From Entrophospora sp. SA101 (taxonomy: Eukaryota; Glomeromycota; Glomeromycetes; Entrophosporales; Entrophosporaceae): a DNA stretch of 64,000 nucleotides. Shown in pieces: positions 34,512 to 47,469 of this stretch. A model generated the notes under the pieces. That model did no database searches. It saw only the letters and a program-made list of their open reading frames with translations, and was not told where the DNA came from. The position numbers and the translations under genes are program-made. The stretch spans positions 1 through 64,000 of the forward strand of contig CAUDNR010004245.1 of NCBI GenBank assembly GCA_958430865.1. The letters are read 5' to 3'. The stretch's first letter is position 1. The number at the start of each line of letters is the position of its first letter.

Positions 34512-36032
34512 TTACAATATATCTAATGCATCTAAATTAGTCTGTTGAGAATCTAAAAAAGATTTACCATATCAATATTGGTTGATATTAACATTGAACT
34601 TAAAAAGTTAATAAATAAAATAAATGTTAATAATTACCATTGTGATTACCAACAATTGTTACTTTGTTGGAATTTACAGGTTGAGGAAGATTTGCAAATT
34701 TTAATAATGTGCTAGTATAAACAGCATTTGGGTGAGTTGTTACAGTAATTGTTGATGGATCAAATTTTATTTCATCCATTTTATCAAATTCTTTTCTAAT
34801 TGATTTTAATTTATCCTGTTGTTTTTTTGAATATCCACGATCTTCAGGATTTTTCATTACTGAATCTTTAAATGAATCACTCCAAATTTTAATAATCTTA
34901 CGAATTTCTCGAGCAGTTGGACGTTTATCTGGATCAGCATCCATGCATTTGAATGCTAGTTCAATATAAAATTTTGGTGTGTTAATTGAAAATCCAGGTC
35001 TTATGCCTTCACATATTTTTATTGCAAGATATCTATTATGTGCCAAATTTTTAAGTGGTTGTTGGCCAGTTGATATTACAGACATCAGAACTCCAAAACT
35101 ATATATATCTGATGCTGTTGTGTATGGGTTCTCTTTTAAAACTTCTGGTGCAACATATGGTAGTACTCCAAATATATCATTTTTGTTTGATGCAGCTGTT
35201 TGGCTAGCTGAACATGATAACCCTAAGTCTGTAATATATGAAATACCAGTATTTTGAAGAATATTACCACTATGAAGATCACGATGAATAATTTCTTCTT
35301 TATGAATATCTTTTAAACCTTTAATAATTTGATAAAGAATTGTAATTTTATTGCCCCATTTTAAATTTTTAAAATCTTTTTTTAAATAATCTTGAAGACT
35401 TCCATCTTCTATATATTCCATTACAAATATATATTTTTCTGTAATTGGATCTTGTGTTAATCCATAAATATTAATTATATCTTCTTTATTATAAAGCTTT
35501 ATATAATTTTTGAACTAAATAACAAATAAAATAAATACAACAATAATAATCAATAATATTTTAAAAATCTGAAACTAATATTAATATTAATAAAATAATT
35601 TACCTCAATAAGAAATTCATCAGAAATATTCTGTGAATTATGTAGTTTTTGTATTTTTAATGCTACAGTCCTATCTTCACTATATCTTTTTCTACCACGT
35701 GCACTTTTATCGCCATTTAACCAAGTAGCTTTGTATATAGTTGCAAACCCACCTTCACCTATCTTGTCAATAACTGTTAGATCATTATAGGGAATCCATT
35801 GAAGATAATCATCATTATTATACTCAGTTGCTTCAAGTTGTGTACTTTTAATCATCTCATCTAATGTTTCATTGCCACTAGTCCATCCTTCAGCTAATAG
35901 CTTTGGATCACATGATTGACACCATGATTCACGGGTATTATATCTATTACAGGTTGGACATTCCCCATATATTTCATCCCTTTCCTCTGAATATTCATCA
36001 TGATGTTTATTTTCATTTAAAATGTTTTCCAT
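34512..36032 (-). CDS. Protein kinase (TKL-like) with N-terminal CxxC motif, copy 1
   Basis: Exons 36032-35604, 35514-34638 and 34552-34512 give 448 residues. The N-terminus has a putative zinc site C-P-T-C ... C-Q-S-C (residues about 25-41) typical of a large lineage-specific kinase set in these fungi. The kinase domain begins near residue 85: glycine loop IGEGGFATIYKA, VALK lysine near 126, catalytic HRDLHSGNIL (Asp near 222), metal site D-L-G (ITDLGLS, Asp near 239) and VLPYVAPEVL. All catalytic residues are present, so it should be active, probably cytosolic Ser/Thr or dual-specificity. The C-tail after KFDPSTIT is variable. The last short exon ends SQQTNLDALDIL and is accepted because phase and acceptor fit. 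A paralog lies at 39581-40903 and a remnant at 36215-36345. Confidence 0.9.
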
Positions 36033-36214
36033 CTTTTAAAATTTTTATTTGTATTTCTTATAATTTTTATATTGATTTTTTTTTAAAGTTTACCTTTTAT
36101 CTTAATTTATATGGTACAAAAAAAATAAAATAAAAATATGTCGATCAATTCACTCATTCATAGGCGAATTACCAATTATAAATTTTAAATAAAAAATGAA
36201 GATAATCAATGATT

Positions 36215-36345
36215 AAATTGTCATTATTATTACCAATAATTGTCACTTTATTGAAATCACAGGTTGGGGAAGGCTTGTAAATTTAATAGTTTGCGAGTAT
36301 AGTATTATATCTATTGCAAGTTGGACATTTTCCATATTTTTTGTT
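36215..36345 (-). pseudogene. Remnant of a third kinase copy
   Basis: On the minus strand this 130-bp stretch joins a piece equal to the kinase N-terminal CxxC region (complement of TATTATATCTATTGCAAGTT, GGACATTTTCC) directly to a piece of the kinase C-tail (complement of ACCAATAATTGTCACTTTAT and the following CACAGGTTGGG). The whole catalytic domain is missing. It therefore records a former kinase gene with an internal deletion, immediately upstream of kinase copy 1. Confidence 0.6.
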
Positions 36346-36507
36346 TTTTGATCGTGTAACAAGTAACAGGAGACAAGAATTCACGTATTTGATTGGCTAA
36401 TTTCAAAAATTCACCCCAATATTATTAAAAATTTCCCTTTTAAAAAAAAAAATTTACCCTCTAACAAAAAATAACTATATATAATTGTAGTATTTGAGAA
36501 AAAAAAA

Positions 36508-37195
36508 ATGGCACCAATTCTTCCTGAAAATGAAGGATATTTATCATATTGGATATTATTAGTATCAACCTTTGCAATATTCAATTCTTTACAAAATTTT
36601 TTAACATTATCACTTACAAAACGAATATACAGTGCTAAACCTCATGAAGGTAATATTAATATAAATAATATAATTTTTCTCAATATAAATATATATTTGA
36701 TAAAATAAAAATAATAATGAATGAATTTGATTGGATTAATGAGATTAGTTACCAAGTTATCATCACATACCTTTGCTGCATGGACACTTACTTCAGCCAT
36801 TGTACGCCTATATGCTGCCTATAACATAAATGATGAAATGTAAGTTGAAGACAATCTTTATAATTAATCAAGTTTTCAAAAATTTACTAATGTTAATTCA
36901 CACATATTTTATTATACTCGAAATAGTCTTTATCAGATTACATTGTGGACATTTGTTATTGCATTTTTTCATTTTTTTTCAGAGTTGACATTATTTAGAA
37001 GTGCTAATATTGGAGCTGGATGGTTGTCACCTTTCATTGTTTCGTGTAAGTAATCTCTTTTTCATTTCTATGTTTATTATAACATCATAATTTTATTTAT
37101 TTATTCAATTATTAATTGAAAATTTAGCAATTTCATTAATATGGATGACAAGTCAATACAATTTTTATGTTCAACCTCATAAGGAAAAGTATTAA
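36508..37195 (+). CDS. ERG28: Erg28-like sterol biosynthesis scaffold protein
   Basis: Four exons (36508-36649, 36749-36839, 36927-37045, 37128-37195) join in frame to 139 residues, the normal Erg28 length. Four hydrophobic segments are visible. Recognisable pieces are YLSYWILLVSTFAIFNSLQN, SSHTFAAWTLTSAIVRLYAA, ITLWTFVIAFFHFFSELTLF and a tail QYNFYVQPHKEKY. In yeast Erg28 sits in the ER membrane and tethers the C-4 demethylation enzymes of sterol synthesis (Erg25/26/27). Gene structure and family are well supported; the product is expected in the ER membrane. It stands divergently from kinase copy 1 with the kinase remnant in the shared promoter region. Confidence 0.88.
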
Positions 37196-38435
37196 ATGCT
37201 ATGTTTTTTTTTTTGCAACTTTATCTTTAAATAAAAGGAAAAGAAATCCTTCTTTATTAACTACATTTGATTTGTTTACCGTGAGGATTATTCTTCAGGA
37301 CCTATACGATCATTGACGTTTGTTATAAATTTATTCCTATAATGTTTGATCCAATAAATACATGTTACAATAAATATCTGATAGTGGTTTTTCAAGCTTT
37401 TTTTGCTGGCTTACTTGTACTTGATATACCGTTCTTGATGCTGTTGTATGTGAAATTGAAATCATGTGAATCCATAATCAATGATGTTTGGTGCGAAATT
37501 GACTAATTTAAGCTTACATAGATTTCATTTTCACGCATTCAACAATATCAAAATGTTTATATTATAAAGAAAGGCTATCCAAAAAGGCAATTATTCTCAA
37601 CATAGAAATTTTTTTTGTTGTAAAATGTGCAAATTAAATCATGCTCAATGTAATAAATTGCATATGTTTATATTTATTTCTTGTTCTTGCTAAGATTGGC
37701 TAGCTGAAGTTTTTGCACTTTGTTATATGTACTTTATTCTTTCCATCATTCTATAACAAACTTATGATATTACTACTTGCTTGAATTATTTAACCAACAA
37801 TTCGGGAATTTATACATGCAGAGGAATATTATTAATAACTTTGTATTAACATAAATTACATTTGAACATTTGATTATAGTTGGCAAAATGAATTTGATCC
37901 ATTGTGTGTGACCATATCGTGTTTTATCATGTAACAACATTCGCGTGATGAATTATCTTTTAGAGAAAAGGTGATAATTGAAATATGAGACTAATTGAGG
38001 CTTGTAACAAAATTGAAGCTTGAAACTAATTAGAGTCCGAAACTATAAGGAAATCTTCAGCATCTTTGTCGATTTCTGCTTCTGTTATAAATTTATCCTT
38101 GGCCAATTTGTAATAAAGGCCATTTAGCTTTTCAATGGATATAAGAATTCTATTTCATTTTTATACCAGTTGCGATATTTATCTATTTATCTTTCATTTC
38201 TATAATTTTATATATTATGCCTGCTTTAATTATATCAACTAAGGTTGCTTCGATTTCTTTTCATCAGGCTGTGAGGATATGATCTCTATAGAATTGACAG
38301 TAGATGGTGTGGTATTTTTTTTGATCAATCACTATTACTATCTGTCATTTTGGGTAAAGTGTGTCGAATGTATTTATTAAACGCATACTTTTCTTTAAAT
38401 TTTTAGTTTTTATTCCGCCATATCAAAATGCTTGG
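37196..38435. other. Gene-free stretch downstream of ERG28
   Basis: No supportable gene, RNA or transposon end. One word, GTTGTATGTGAAATTGAAAT, is shared with the region upstream of P450 copy 2 (12832-12851), so part of it may be repetitive. Confidence 0.4.
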
Positions 38436-39195
38436 TGATGGATTATCTTTGCTCCCTTCTTAAAATAACGGTTCTGCCCTCTCTAAATCTTGTATGCACC
38501 CTGAGGGGTTCCGGGATGACTAAAAAACGCACTCCTTGTGCTTTTTGTGCAAACCTACTAATTCAATCCATAGCTTCATGTTGGGAGCAGGTATGTCATG
38601 AAGTGGAATAATTCCAATAGTCGTCTCCGCCTATGTGCTGACTCCTAAAAATTCAGGCCGCCTGGGAAAAAAATACCAAATGTTTTTACACCAAAGTTTG
38701 GCTCTTTTCTCAAAATTCAGCTTGTCTCCTGATGTATTGGTACCGAATTTCGGCCTACATCTTGAGCAAAGGGTACCAAAATTCTGCGCTTTCTTGTGCC
38801 AATGGTACCAAAATTTTTCGATGGGTCTGATTTATGATATATGTACTCGGGATATCTTTGCCTCAGACAGCTCACGTAATTAGCAAAAGATGTTTAGTAT
38901 GCATGGAAATGACCCGCAATCCTCCGCTTTGCTTCGGATTTTGGTCTCAAAAAAGCATACTAATACGTTTTGTTTGCTTATTTCCGTGAACTTCGAGGAC
39001 TACTATACGTCTCTCGAACGAAAATGACGATGTATACATGAATCAGTCGTCATTTGATGACTAGGCACCATAAAAAGGTCTGAATGACGCTAGAATTATG
39101 CCTCTCTCAAATTATGAGCATTAATAAACTTCAATGACGACGCATATGCGTTTTGCGCCAGGGCCTCCATTTTTGCCCATTCAAGTCATTTGTTT
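38436..39195. repeat. GC-richer dispersed repeat, unknown class
   Basis: A block of about 750 bp with noticeably higher GC content and many CpG (GATGACGCTAG, GACGACGCATATGCG, TTCGAGGACTACTATACG). Words such as GGTACC(A/G)AA(A/T)TT recur (TTGGTACCGAATTTCG, GGGTACCAAAATTCTG, TGGTACCAAAATTTTT) and TCATTTGATGACTAGG and CAATGACGACG occur near the right end. It has no intact long frame. The composition suggests a transposon fragment; class unassigned. Confidence 0.5.
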
Positions 39196-39580
39196 GGGTT
39201 AGCATTAATAAATATGAAGTTTTATATAGATAACCTTTGCATCTAACACTAATCAATTATATATAGCCTTTACTCTTTTCTTACCTTAATATCTCAATAT
39301 ATTTACACATATTAATATAAATAAATATTTGTCATAAACCACTATTTTTAATATTAATATATAGTAGCCCAAAAATCACACAAAATTATTGAATGTGCAT
39401 ACTTGACATTCCAAATTTCAAAATAAAAAAAATTCCAAAGATATGATAATTATGAGAAGTTATTACTTTTATATAATATCACTATTAAATATAAATAACT
39501 AATTAACTATGATTTATATAGTAGCCAAATAAATAAAATAAAATAATAAATAATTTTAATACATAATAAAATGTCAAGAT

Positions 39581-40903
39581 TTAAAGTTCATCTGGTATAG
39601 TTAATGTAAAAATATCTGCTGAATGAAGAACATGCCCAAAATTGAGATTCACTGTGTATGGATATGGATCAAATTTTATTTCATCCATTTTATCAAATTC
39701 CTCCCTAATTGATTTTAATTCATCATGCTGTTCATTTGAGTATTTATGGTGTTTAAGGTTATTGATTACCTCATCATCAAATGAATTATTCCATAATCCA
39801 ATAATATTACAAATTTCTTCAGCAGTTGGACGTTTATCTGGATTAGCATCCATGCATCTGTAAGCTAGTTCAATATAGAATTTTGGTGTGTTGTTTGAGA
39901 ATTCAGGTCTTACACCTTCACATATTCTCATTGCAAGGTCTATATTATGTGCCAAATTATTAAATGGTTGTTGACCAGTTGATACTACAGACATCAGAAC
40001 TCCAAAACTGTATACATCTGATGTTTTTGTATATAGATTCTTTATTAAAACTTCAGGTGCAACATATGGTAGTACTCCAAATATATCATTGTTTTTTGAT
40101 GCAGCTGTTTGGCTAGCTAAACATGATAACCCTAAGTCTGCAATATATGAACTCATACTTCCTTGAAGAATATTACCACTATGAAAATCACGATGAACAA
40201 TCCCTTTTTCATGCATACCTTTTAAACCTTTAATAATTCCTTGAAGAATTACAATTTTATGTTTCCATTTTAAATTTTTAAATTCTTTTCTTAAATAATC
40301 TTGAAGACTTCCATTTTCCATATATTCCATTACAAATATATATTCTTTTGTAATTGGATCTTGTGTTAATCCATAAATATTAATTACATCACTTTTATAA
40401 TGAAGCTTCATATAATTTTTGAACTAAAATAACAAATAAAATATTTAATTACAATAATAATAATAATCAAAATTAATATTAATAAAATAATTTACCTCAT
40501 TAAGAAATTCATCAGAAACATTCTGTGAACCATGTATTTTTTTTAACGCCACAGTCATATCTTTATTATATCTTTTTTTATCACTTATGCCTTTATCACC
40601 ATTTAACCAAGTAGCTTTGTGTATGGTTGTAAAACCACCTTCACCTATCTTTTCAATAATTGTTAGATCATTATATGGAATCCATTGAAAATAATCATTA
40701 TTATAAGCTCTTGCTTTAAGTTGTGTGCTTTTAATCATCTCATCTAGTGTTTCATTACCACTAGTCCATCCTTCAGTTAATAGCTTTGGATCACATGATT
40801 GACACCATGAATAATCAGTATTATATCTATTGCAAATTGGACACTCTCCATATCTTTTTTTTCTTTCTTTTGAATATTCATCTTTTTTTTTGATTTTATC
40901 CAT
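39581..40903 (-). CDS. Protein kinase (TKL-like) with N-terminal CxxC motif, copy 2
   Basis: Exons 40903-40496 and 40423-39581 give 416 residues, with ATG 40903 chosen because the protein then starts MDKIKKKDEYSK in line with copy 1. It has the same architecture as copy 1: C-P-I-C ... C-Q-S-C N-terminal site, IGEGGFTTIHKA, VALK, HRDFHSGNIL (catalytic Asp present, Leu to Phe next to it), ADLGLS and VLPYVAPEVL. The C-terminus differs: it ends in a single exon with HSADIFTLTIPDEL rather than the spliced tail of copy 1. Probably active; tandem duplicate with diverged tail. No regulatory motif seen. Confidence 0.9.
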
Positions 40904-42569
40904 TTTCAAGGAAAATTTTTTTAAATACAAAAGTTTTTTTAACCAGTTATAATAACATAAAAATAATTTACTTACGGTTTAATTATTAATTTGTATAACG
41001 AATCAACATTTTGTGGGACCAAATACAACGAATTATGAAAAGAATGTAATTAATGTTATTCTGCAAGTAACAAGAAAAGCATCAAAAGGAACATTTGTTT
41101 ATTACAAGGTTATTGTTAGGAACTATATGTGTTGCAAAATACGCTAATTCAGATACCATTTCAACTTCAACATTAAATCATCGTTTAGCATCCGGAAGAA
41201 CATCTATATATATATACATTATCATTTATTATACATTACACGCATACATTTATTTATTTATTATCCGATGTGTTTGAAAAAGTTCAAGAACATCCACGAT
41301 AAAAAATGAAAGACCTGCATCTTGCCAGCATTGAATGAATCGTACTAGATTCTTTACCTTTTAATATACTTCAGAGAGAAGCTTTCAAAATATTTATCAA
41401 GAAATCATATCCCTAAATTTCGTGTACCAAATAATAAATAAGATATTGTTGAAGGCAACTCCCCAAGTAAAAACTCATTCCGAGTCTTTATAAAAAAATT
41501 CATTAATATTAATTAGTTTAAAGTGAAAATATTACCAAGATCGTCATAATGAAAATTCTCCGATAATAACTTGTTTGGCAAATACAGTCTGCGTATTAAA
41601 TTATTTAGTGTTATCGTTATCAGTTAGAAATTGAAATCTATAATTAATATGGAGGAGTTTAGTCTTCACGTATCAATATGCGAATTGCATTTTCATTCTC
41701 ACAATGCTTCAGCAAGAATAGATAATGATTATTATAGCATTACCACAACCAACAATTCCCAAGTTATAAATAATAAAATATTAAAATTATAGTGAAAATT
41801 TACCAAGCGTATTTCACAAGGAGACGAAATTAAAGGAGATGCCAGTAGAAATGATGATAATATTGAGGTAGATGGGTAAATATAAAAGTTGTGCCAACAG
41901 CTGTTGTCGACGACGATGATGATTATGATGATGACTTTCTATTTCTTTTTTGATCGATAAACATAATTAGGATAGTTATGTTCATGTCAATGAGCCAAAT
42001 AATTGAAAATGTGTCTAATTTCTGCAATAGAAATTCCTACATTCATTGGACGCGAATTTTGAAGCATAATCATGTTTAGGTTTATGTTCTGGACCTATTA
42101 ACCTTGCTTGTAAATTCCAAGGATAAATTACAAATGGATTTATGGTCTGGGTATTTTTAACAAAGAGAAGGAAATGCCAAAGGTGTTGAAGATGATGATG
42201 GTGAATGTCTAGTTCTTCTTGAAATGTTTTAGTATATAATGATGGATCTATCAAAGAAATTAAAGCATCAAAATACTTTTTTTCGTTGTTTTTTTTTTGT
42301 GAAGTCAAGTAAAACAAGAGATAGATAATTTATTTTAAGTTGAATATATTTGAAATAAGAGTCATTATTTCACGACAGAATAAACAATTTATCCTTTCTA
42401 GAGTTTGTTTGATTTTAATGCGCCTGTTGATATAGATATTTTGTTTCAATGGAAGTGAAAAGTTTGGCTGGTAAAGTAAATAGTGGGAATTAATTAATTT
42501 ATTAATTTACCTTTAATTAGCTAAATTAGTTTTATATCATTTACTTTACAATTAGACCACGAGTGATGA
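40904..42569. other. Region with weak coding remnants
   Basis: At 41030-41210 (plus) fragments reading V-I-N-V-I-L-Q-V-T-R-K-A-S-K and C-V-A-K-Y-A-N-S-D-T-I-S-T-S-T-L lie in different frames, and a 100-codon minus frame lies at 42015-42317 (NPFVIYPWNLQARLIGPEHK). They may be decayed genes but no family is recognised. The remainder is AT-rich. Confidence 0.35.
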
Positions 42570-42571
42570 TG

Positions 42572-43170
42572 GTAAAAAGCTTGAACATCAAGGAATCAAA
42601 ATTTGATTATGATTTACTAAAAATAATAATAGTCTATATTAAAAAACCAATGAAAGTTATCACGAAATAAGCATCAAGACGTTTAATAGATATTGTAAAC
42701 GAAAAAGATATACGGGTTTATTCATATCGTATACCATCAGACAACAACAGTTCTATAAAATGGAAGTTGATATTGAGGATTGTTTGCACATAGAATTTGA
42801 ATATAATAAATCAAATAAATTATTTATTATTCGTGATTGGTATTATATTAATTTTTAGTGTTTGTGATTGTATAGATTATTCATAAACAAACTGGTGGAG
42901 GTAAGTAAATAAATGTCTTCAACTTGTAATTAAATTATAATTGAATTGAATTCTTCTATATGGTTGAATTCTATGCTATGATAATAATAATTTTATTGTT
43001 ATAATTATCAAAGGCTTCAGGTCAATAATATATTCCAATTCGTCTATTTTCTCCAATTTTTTCGTGATGTGGATAAAAAATTTTCTACTTGTTATTATTT
43101 AAATCCTGTTCTTGTTGACGAAGAAAATAATCCTTTTTTTTTTTACACAGATGATGGATTAATACTTTGA
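42572..43170 (+). pseudogene. Vps26 (retromer subunit) pseudogene
   Basis: Pieces of the arrestin-fold retromer protein Vps26 appear in the right order: G-K-K-L-E-H-Q-G-I-K-I at 42572, SRRLIDIVNEKDIRVYS, SSIKMEVDIEDCLHIEFEYN near 42750-42815, and RDVDKKFSTCYYLNPVLVDE at 43063. Between them are stops (TAA/TGA), frameshifts and missing segments (the front third and the middle strand region). Vps26 works in endosome-to-Golgi sorting and is highly conserved, so an intact copy must exist elsewhere. Donor-like GTAAGT at 42900 suggests introns were kept, hence a DNA-level duplication and not a processed copy. Confidence 0.75.
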
Positions 43171-43515
43171 CACAATTTCAAAATAAGCAATGGAAAACCT
43201 GGATTTTTTTAAAGATGATGGCTCAATTCAATTTTTCTATAGTAATAGTTGCGGTTGTGACTCGATATACATCAAAATACCAAGAAAATTTCAATATTAT
43301 GTAGTAATATATACTAAATATGGAGTTGGATAGAAAATCATTTATTTACAAAACGGGATTTACTTGCTGAATATTTTAATGTTTATATTGTTTATTCCCG
43401 AAATAATCAATTTGTTACACCCGCCCAAATATTTATTTTTTTTTGGAAGAAATGTATAATTTCAATTATTTCATAGTTCAATTATTAATTTGTTCTAATT
43501 TTGTTGATCATAAAT

Positions 43516-46500
43516 ATGGAAAAACTTGCGACAACTCCAGAACAAATTGAAGAAACAAACCATGTCAGCTTCATTCTTCCTTCTAAAAAATCATTAGAAG
43601 GATTAAGTAGGACTCCCTCTTTAATGTCAGTTTCTTCTGATAATTTCACTTTAAAACAACCACATTATCATGCTCTTTATCAACCTTCATGGCGTGAAAA
43701 ATTGGCTGTTGAGCTTGATAATACTGCTATCGGTAGTATCTGGAAAATAGTGGATGCTTTTCTCAACATTTTATTATGTATGATTTATATAGCACATACT
43801 GGTCATATGATGAAATCTTTGCCGCTGGTGAATGTGTGCTTGGAAGTAATAGTATCATTGCTGTTGATAATAGAATATGTTCCAAAATTTTACATTTATG
43901 AATTTGAATCATGGAAGTCATTTTTCACTAGCCCTATTCCACTCCTAACAATCTTAACAGTCTTTCCTTGTGCTGCCACTGCTCATGATCCCGTATTCCA
44001 AGAAACTCGTTACATTGTATTTTTTTATCCTTTTCGATTTATTCGATGCTATTTATCTGTATATGATTGTTTAGTTAGAAGCGAGAAATCTATCATCAAA
44101 ATTGGTCAAGTTACCAGTAGGGTATTAATCTTTTTGACATCCATCATTTTTCTTGTATTAACTGGATCAACTTTGTTACATGGTGTTGAATATGCATATA
44201 TGGTAAGCAAAATATCTAATATATATATATATATATATCTGTCTCTATCTATTTATCTATTGATATATTTATCATATATATTTATATATGTAGGGTGCAG
44301 ATAATATTACATTCTTGGATGGTAATAGTTTATTGATGTATAATTTCTCCATAGGTTATTTAAAAAATTGTATTAACTTGATAACTTTATTGGTAATAGC
44401 TGTTTTCTTCACAACTATTATGTTGGGCACTGTTGGTTATCTTAGTGACATAGTACCTGATAATGCTTTTCCTAGAATTCTTCTTTTGGTGATATTTACA
44501 ACTGGTCTTATATTTATTCCGGTAATTAATCAAATTAATTTTCTTAAAAAAAAAAAATTAAAACAATTACACATGAATTAATTCATTAATTATCATTTAT
44601 TAATTACTCGTCTAGTATTCTATATCTGAATTGATTATTCTAATACGTTCAAAATCTATTTATGATAGACCATTCAGAAAAATATCACAACAACCCCATG
44701 TCATCATCATTGCTCCAACTATAGAATTACCCTCATTAAAACATTTTTTAAAGGAATTTTATTCATTAGCGCATGGTCTTGCAACCGTTAATACAAAAGT
44801 ATTGCATCAAATATATTTAAAAATTCCATGCAAAACTTTAAATAATAATAATATTTTTTTTTTTATTTATAATTTTTATTTTATATTATTTTTTTAAATT
44901 ATAGGTAGTAATTTTAAATCCTGCACAACCAAATGACCGTGTAAAGTCATTTTTATCAGATCCTTTATATGCACATCGTGTACAATACATTAGGGGTAGT
45001 TCACTCGAGTCGCGTAGCTTAAAAAAAGTAAATGCAAAAAAAGCCTCTGCGTATTTTATTTTAGCCAAAAAATTTACACAACAAAGCGATACTATTGATG
45101 CAGAAAATGTTTTAAAAGCAATGGTAAATAAATCACTTTTTTTTTTAAAAATAAAAAAAAATAAAAAAAATAATTCAATATAATAATCTAATTGAAATAA
45201 TAGGCATTAAGTAAATACGATGAAGGTCCTAAACTTTATATTCAATGTATTCTTCCAGAAAATAAAATTCATTTTGAAAGTTTAAGTATGTTACAAAAAT
45301 TATTTTTTTCCTATAAAAATATTTAATTAAAATATTTAATCAAATAAATAAATGAATATTGTTTGTTTTAGATCCTGAATTAATATTATGTATAGACGAG
45401 TTAAAACTTGCCATACTTGCTCACTCATGCTTAACTCCTGGATTTTCAACACTTTTATATGGTCTTACAACTACGTTCACTTATGAATCAACTCACGAAT
45501 TGAGAAATATTAAAAAAGAGTCATCATCTCGTTTGGAAAATGACTATATTGAAGATTATATCGAAGGCATCTCTCAATCTATCTACACCACAACCCTATC
45601 AAATTATTTTGCTGGTTCTACATTTCATGCTGTTGTTGGTTAGTAGATTGTAAATTTTTCATTAAAATTTTCCATTAAAAAAAAAGCAGTTAATTTATTA
45701 TACCCATGAACGAATGAATGCGTAGGTCGTTTGTACGAAAGTTTAGGTGTTGTACTATTTGCTATTGGTATTCCTCAACAACATTTTCCAATTGGATCAT
45801 CAAATAATACATCACATGAAGAGGGCGATTGTGACGGAGATGCCAAGAACTATATGGTTTTAATTAATCCTGGAAATTATATTGTAAAAGGTGACGAAGT
45901 TGGATTTATAATTGCTTGTGATGGTGCGCTGGCTGAAGGTGTTTCCAATTATGAATGGCATAATTTGCATGTTCTAAACAATGAGAATATATCTTCTGAG
46001 CCACAACAAATTCCTTCAGAAAGACAACCATTATTGTCATCCGACACGTTGAAAAATAATAACGGTGGCTCATATTATGATATAAAGAAAAAATCGGGCC
46101 GTCCTACAAGCCCTGATAAAACCCATCACGAATATCCTTACAAACCAGATACTATTACACGTCATCAACGCGCGCTTTCTACCCCTCTTGCTTTTGCATC
46201 AGACTTTGATCATAAACAACATTACAAGCAGCACCATCATCACACTATAGATCCCTCTTCCTCCTCATCAAATGCTCTTGATAGCGAACACATAAATTTA
46301 ATATTGGATACAATCAATGAACATATCCTCTTGTGTGATTATTCAACTGCAACTTTTCCACGTAATTTGGATTGTTTTGTTAGCCCATTACGTAAATCAC
46401 ATTTGGATAAGTTTAAACCAATTGTGATTCTTTCACCAACAAGACCTACAACAAGTCAATGGAAAATTTTAAGTCAATTTGATCAAGTATATTTTGTTCA

Positions 46501-47469
46501 AGGAAATCCAATGACACGAGAAGGTCTTGAACTTGGCAGAGTTAGATTTGCAAAACAAGCTGTGAGTGTCGTTAATAATTTTAATTTGTTAAAAAATCTT
46601 TTAAAGCTAACAACGATTATTAACAAAAATAATTTTCTTTAATCATCATTTATATTGTTATTAAAATATCAGGTTATATTAACCGATTCTACTAAAATTT
46701 TAAAGTAAATATATTTATATATATATGTATATATATAATGATTTTTTTTAAAAAAAACTTTTGATCTAATTCTTTTACTTAAAAATTAAATTATCAAGAG
46801 ATGGAGAAAAGACTGAAGACGCACCAGCGATGTTGGTTTACTTGAACATTAAGGCAATGTCTATCGAGGAAGACATAGATGTGATTGTAGAGTTTGTACA
46901 TACGAACAACATGAAGTTCGTTTCAGAAGACACGTCAGCAGTCATTGATAAGAATATTAATGGTAATTAATTATCTATTATTGTTTTTTTTTTAATATGC
47001 CAAGATATACATATGCTAAATTATATATATATATATATATATTTAAATAGCACATAATTCACCAGCTTTCATGGCAGGAACTTGTTTTTCTTTATCCATG
47101 TTGGATAGCATAATATGTCAATCATTCTATCAACCACATCTAGTTGCTATCATTAACCAATTACTTTTTGGAGCTCCTCCACTTCAACTTTCTTCAGGTA
47201 CAACTTGTTCTGCGCCCGCTCATTCACACATTTTTCAAATTCCTGTCCCCGTAAGATTTATAGGTTCACAATATGGATCAATGTTTCATTTCTTATTGGG
47301 CGAGAAAAGAGCTATTCCTTTGGGTCTATATCGTACCAATAAATTTATAACACCAAATGGTAAAACCAAATATTCTAAATATGTATATACTTGTCCCAGA
47401 TATAATGTAATGTTGAGAGATGATGATAAAGTTTTTGTGTTGAGTAAACAAATTCCATCTATATTGTAA
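43516..47469 (+). CDS. Slo/BK-type potassium channel with atypical selectivity filter
   Basis: Ten exons (43516-44202, 44294-44521, 44616-44798, 44905-45123, 45204-45285, 45372-45638, 45726-46561, 46673-46704, 46799-46962, 47051-47469) join in frame to 1038 residues, the size of BK alpha subunits. Residues about 75-260 hold S1-S6-type helices; the S4-like segment (RYIVFFYPFRFIRCYL) has few charges. The pore reads T-V-G-Y-L-S-D (residues 275-281) where potassium channels have T-V-G-Y-G-D. Two cytosolic RCK-like regions follow: HVIIIAPTIELPSLKHFLKE, VVILNPAQPNDRVKSFLSDP, YIRGSSLESRSLKKVNAKKA, then the BK-specific region LNPELILCIDELKLAILAHS and GRLYESLGVVLFAIG. A Ser/His-rich linker precedes the second RCK (KPIVILSPTRPTTSQWKILS). 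Expected: tetrameric cation channel gated by cytosolic calcium; ion selectivity is uncertain because of the filter. Confidence 0.88.
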
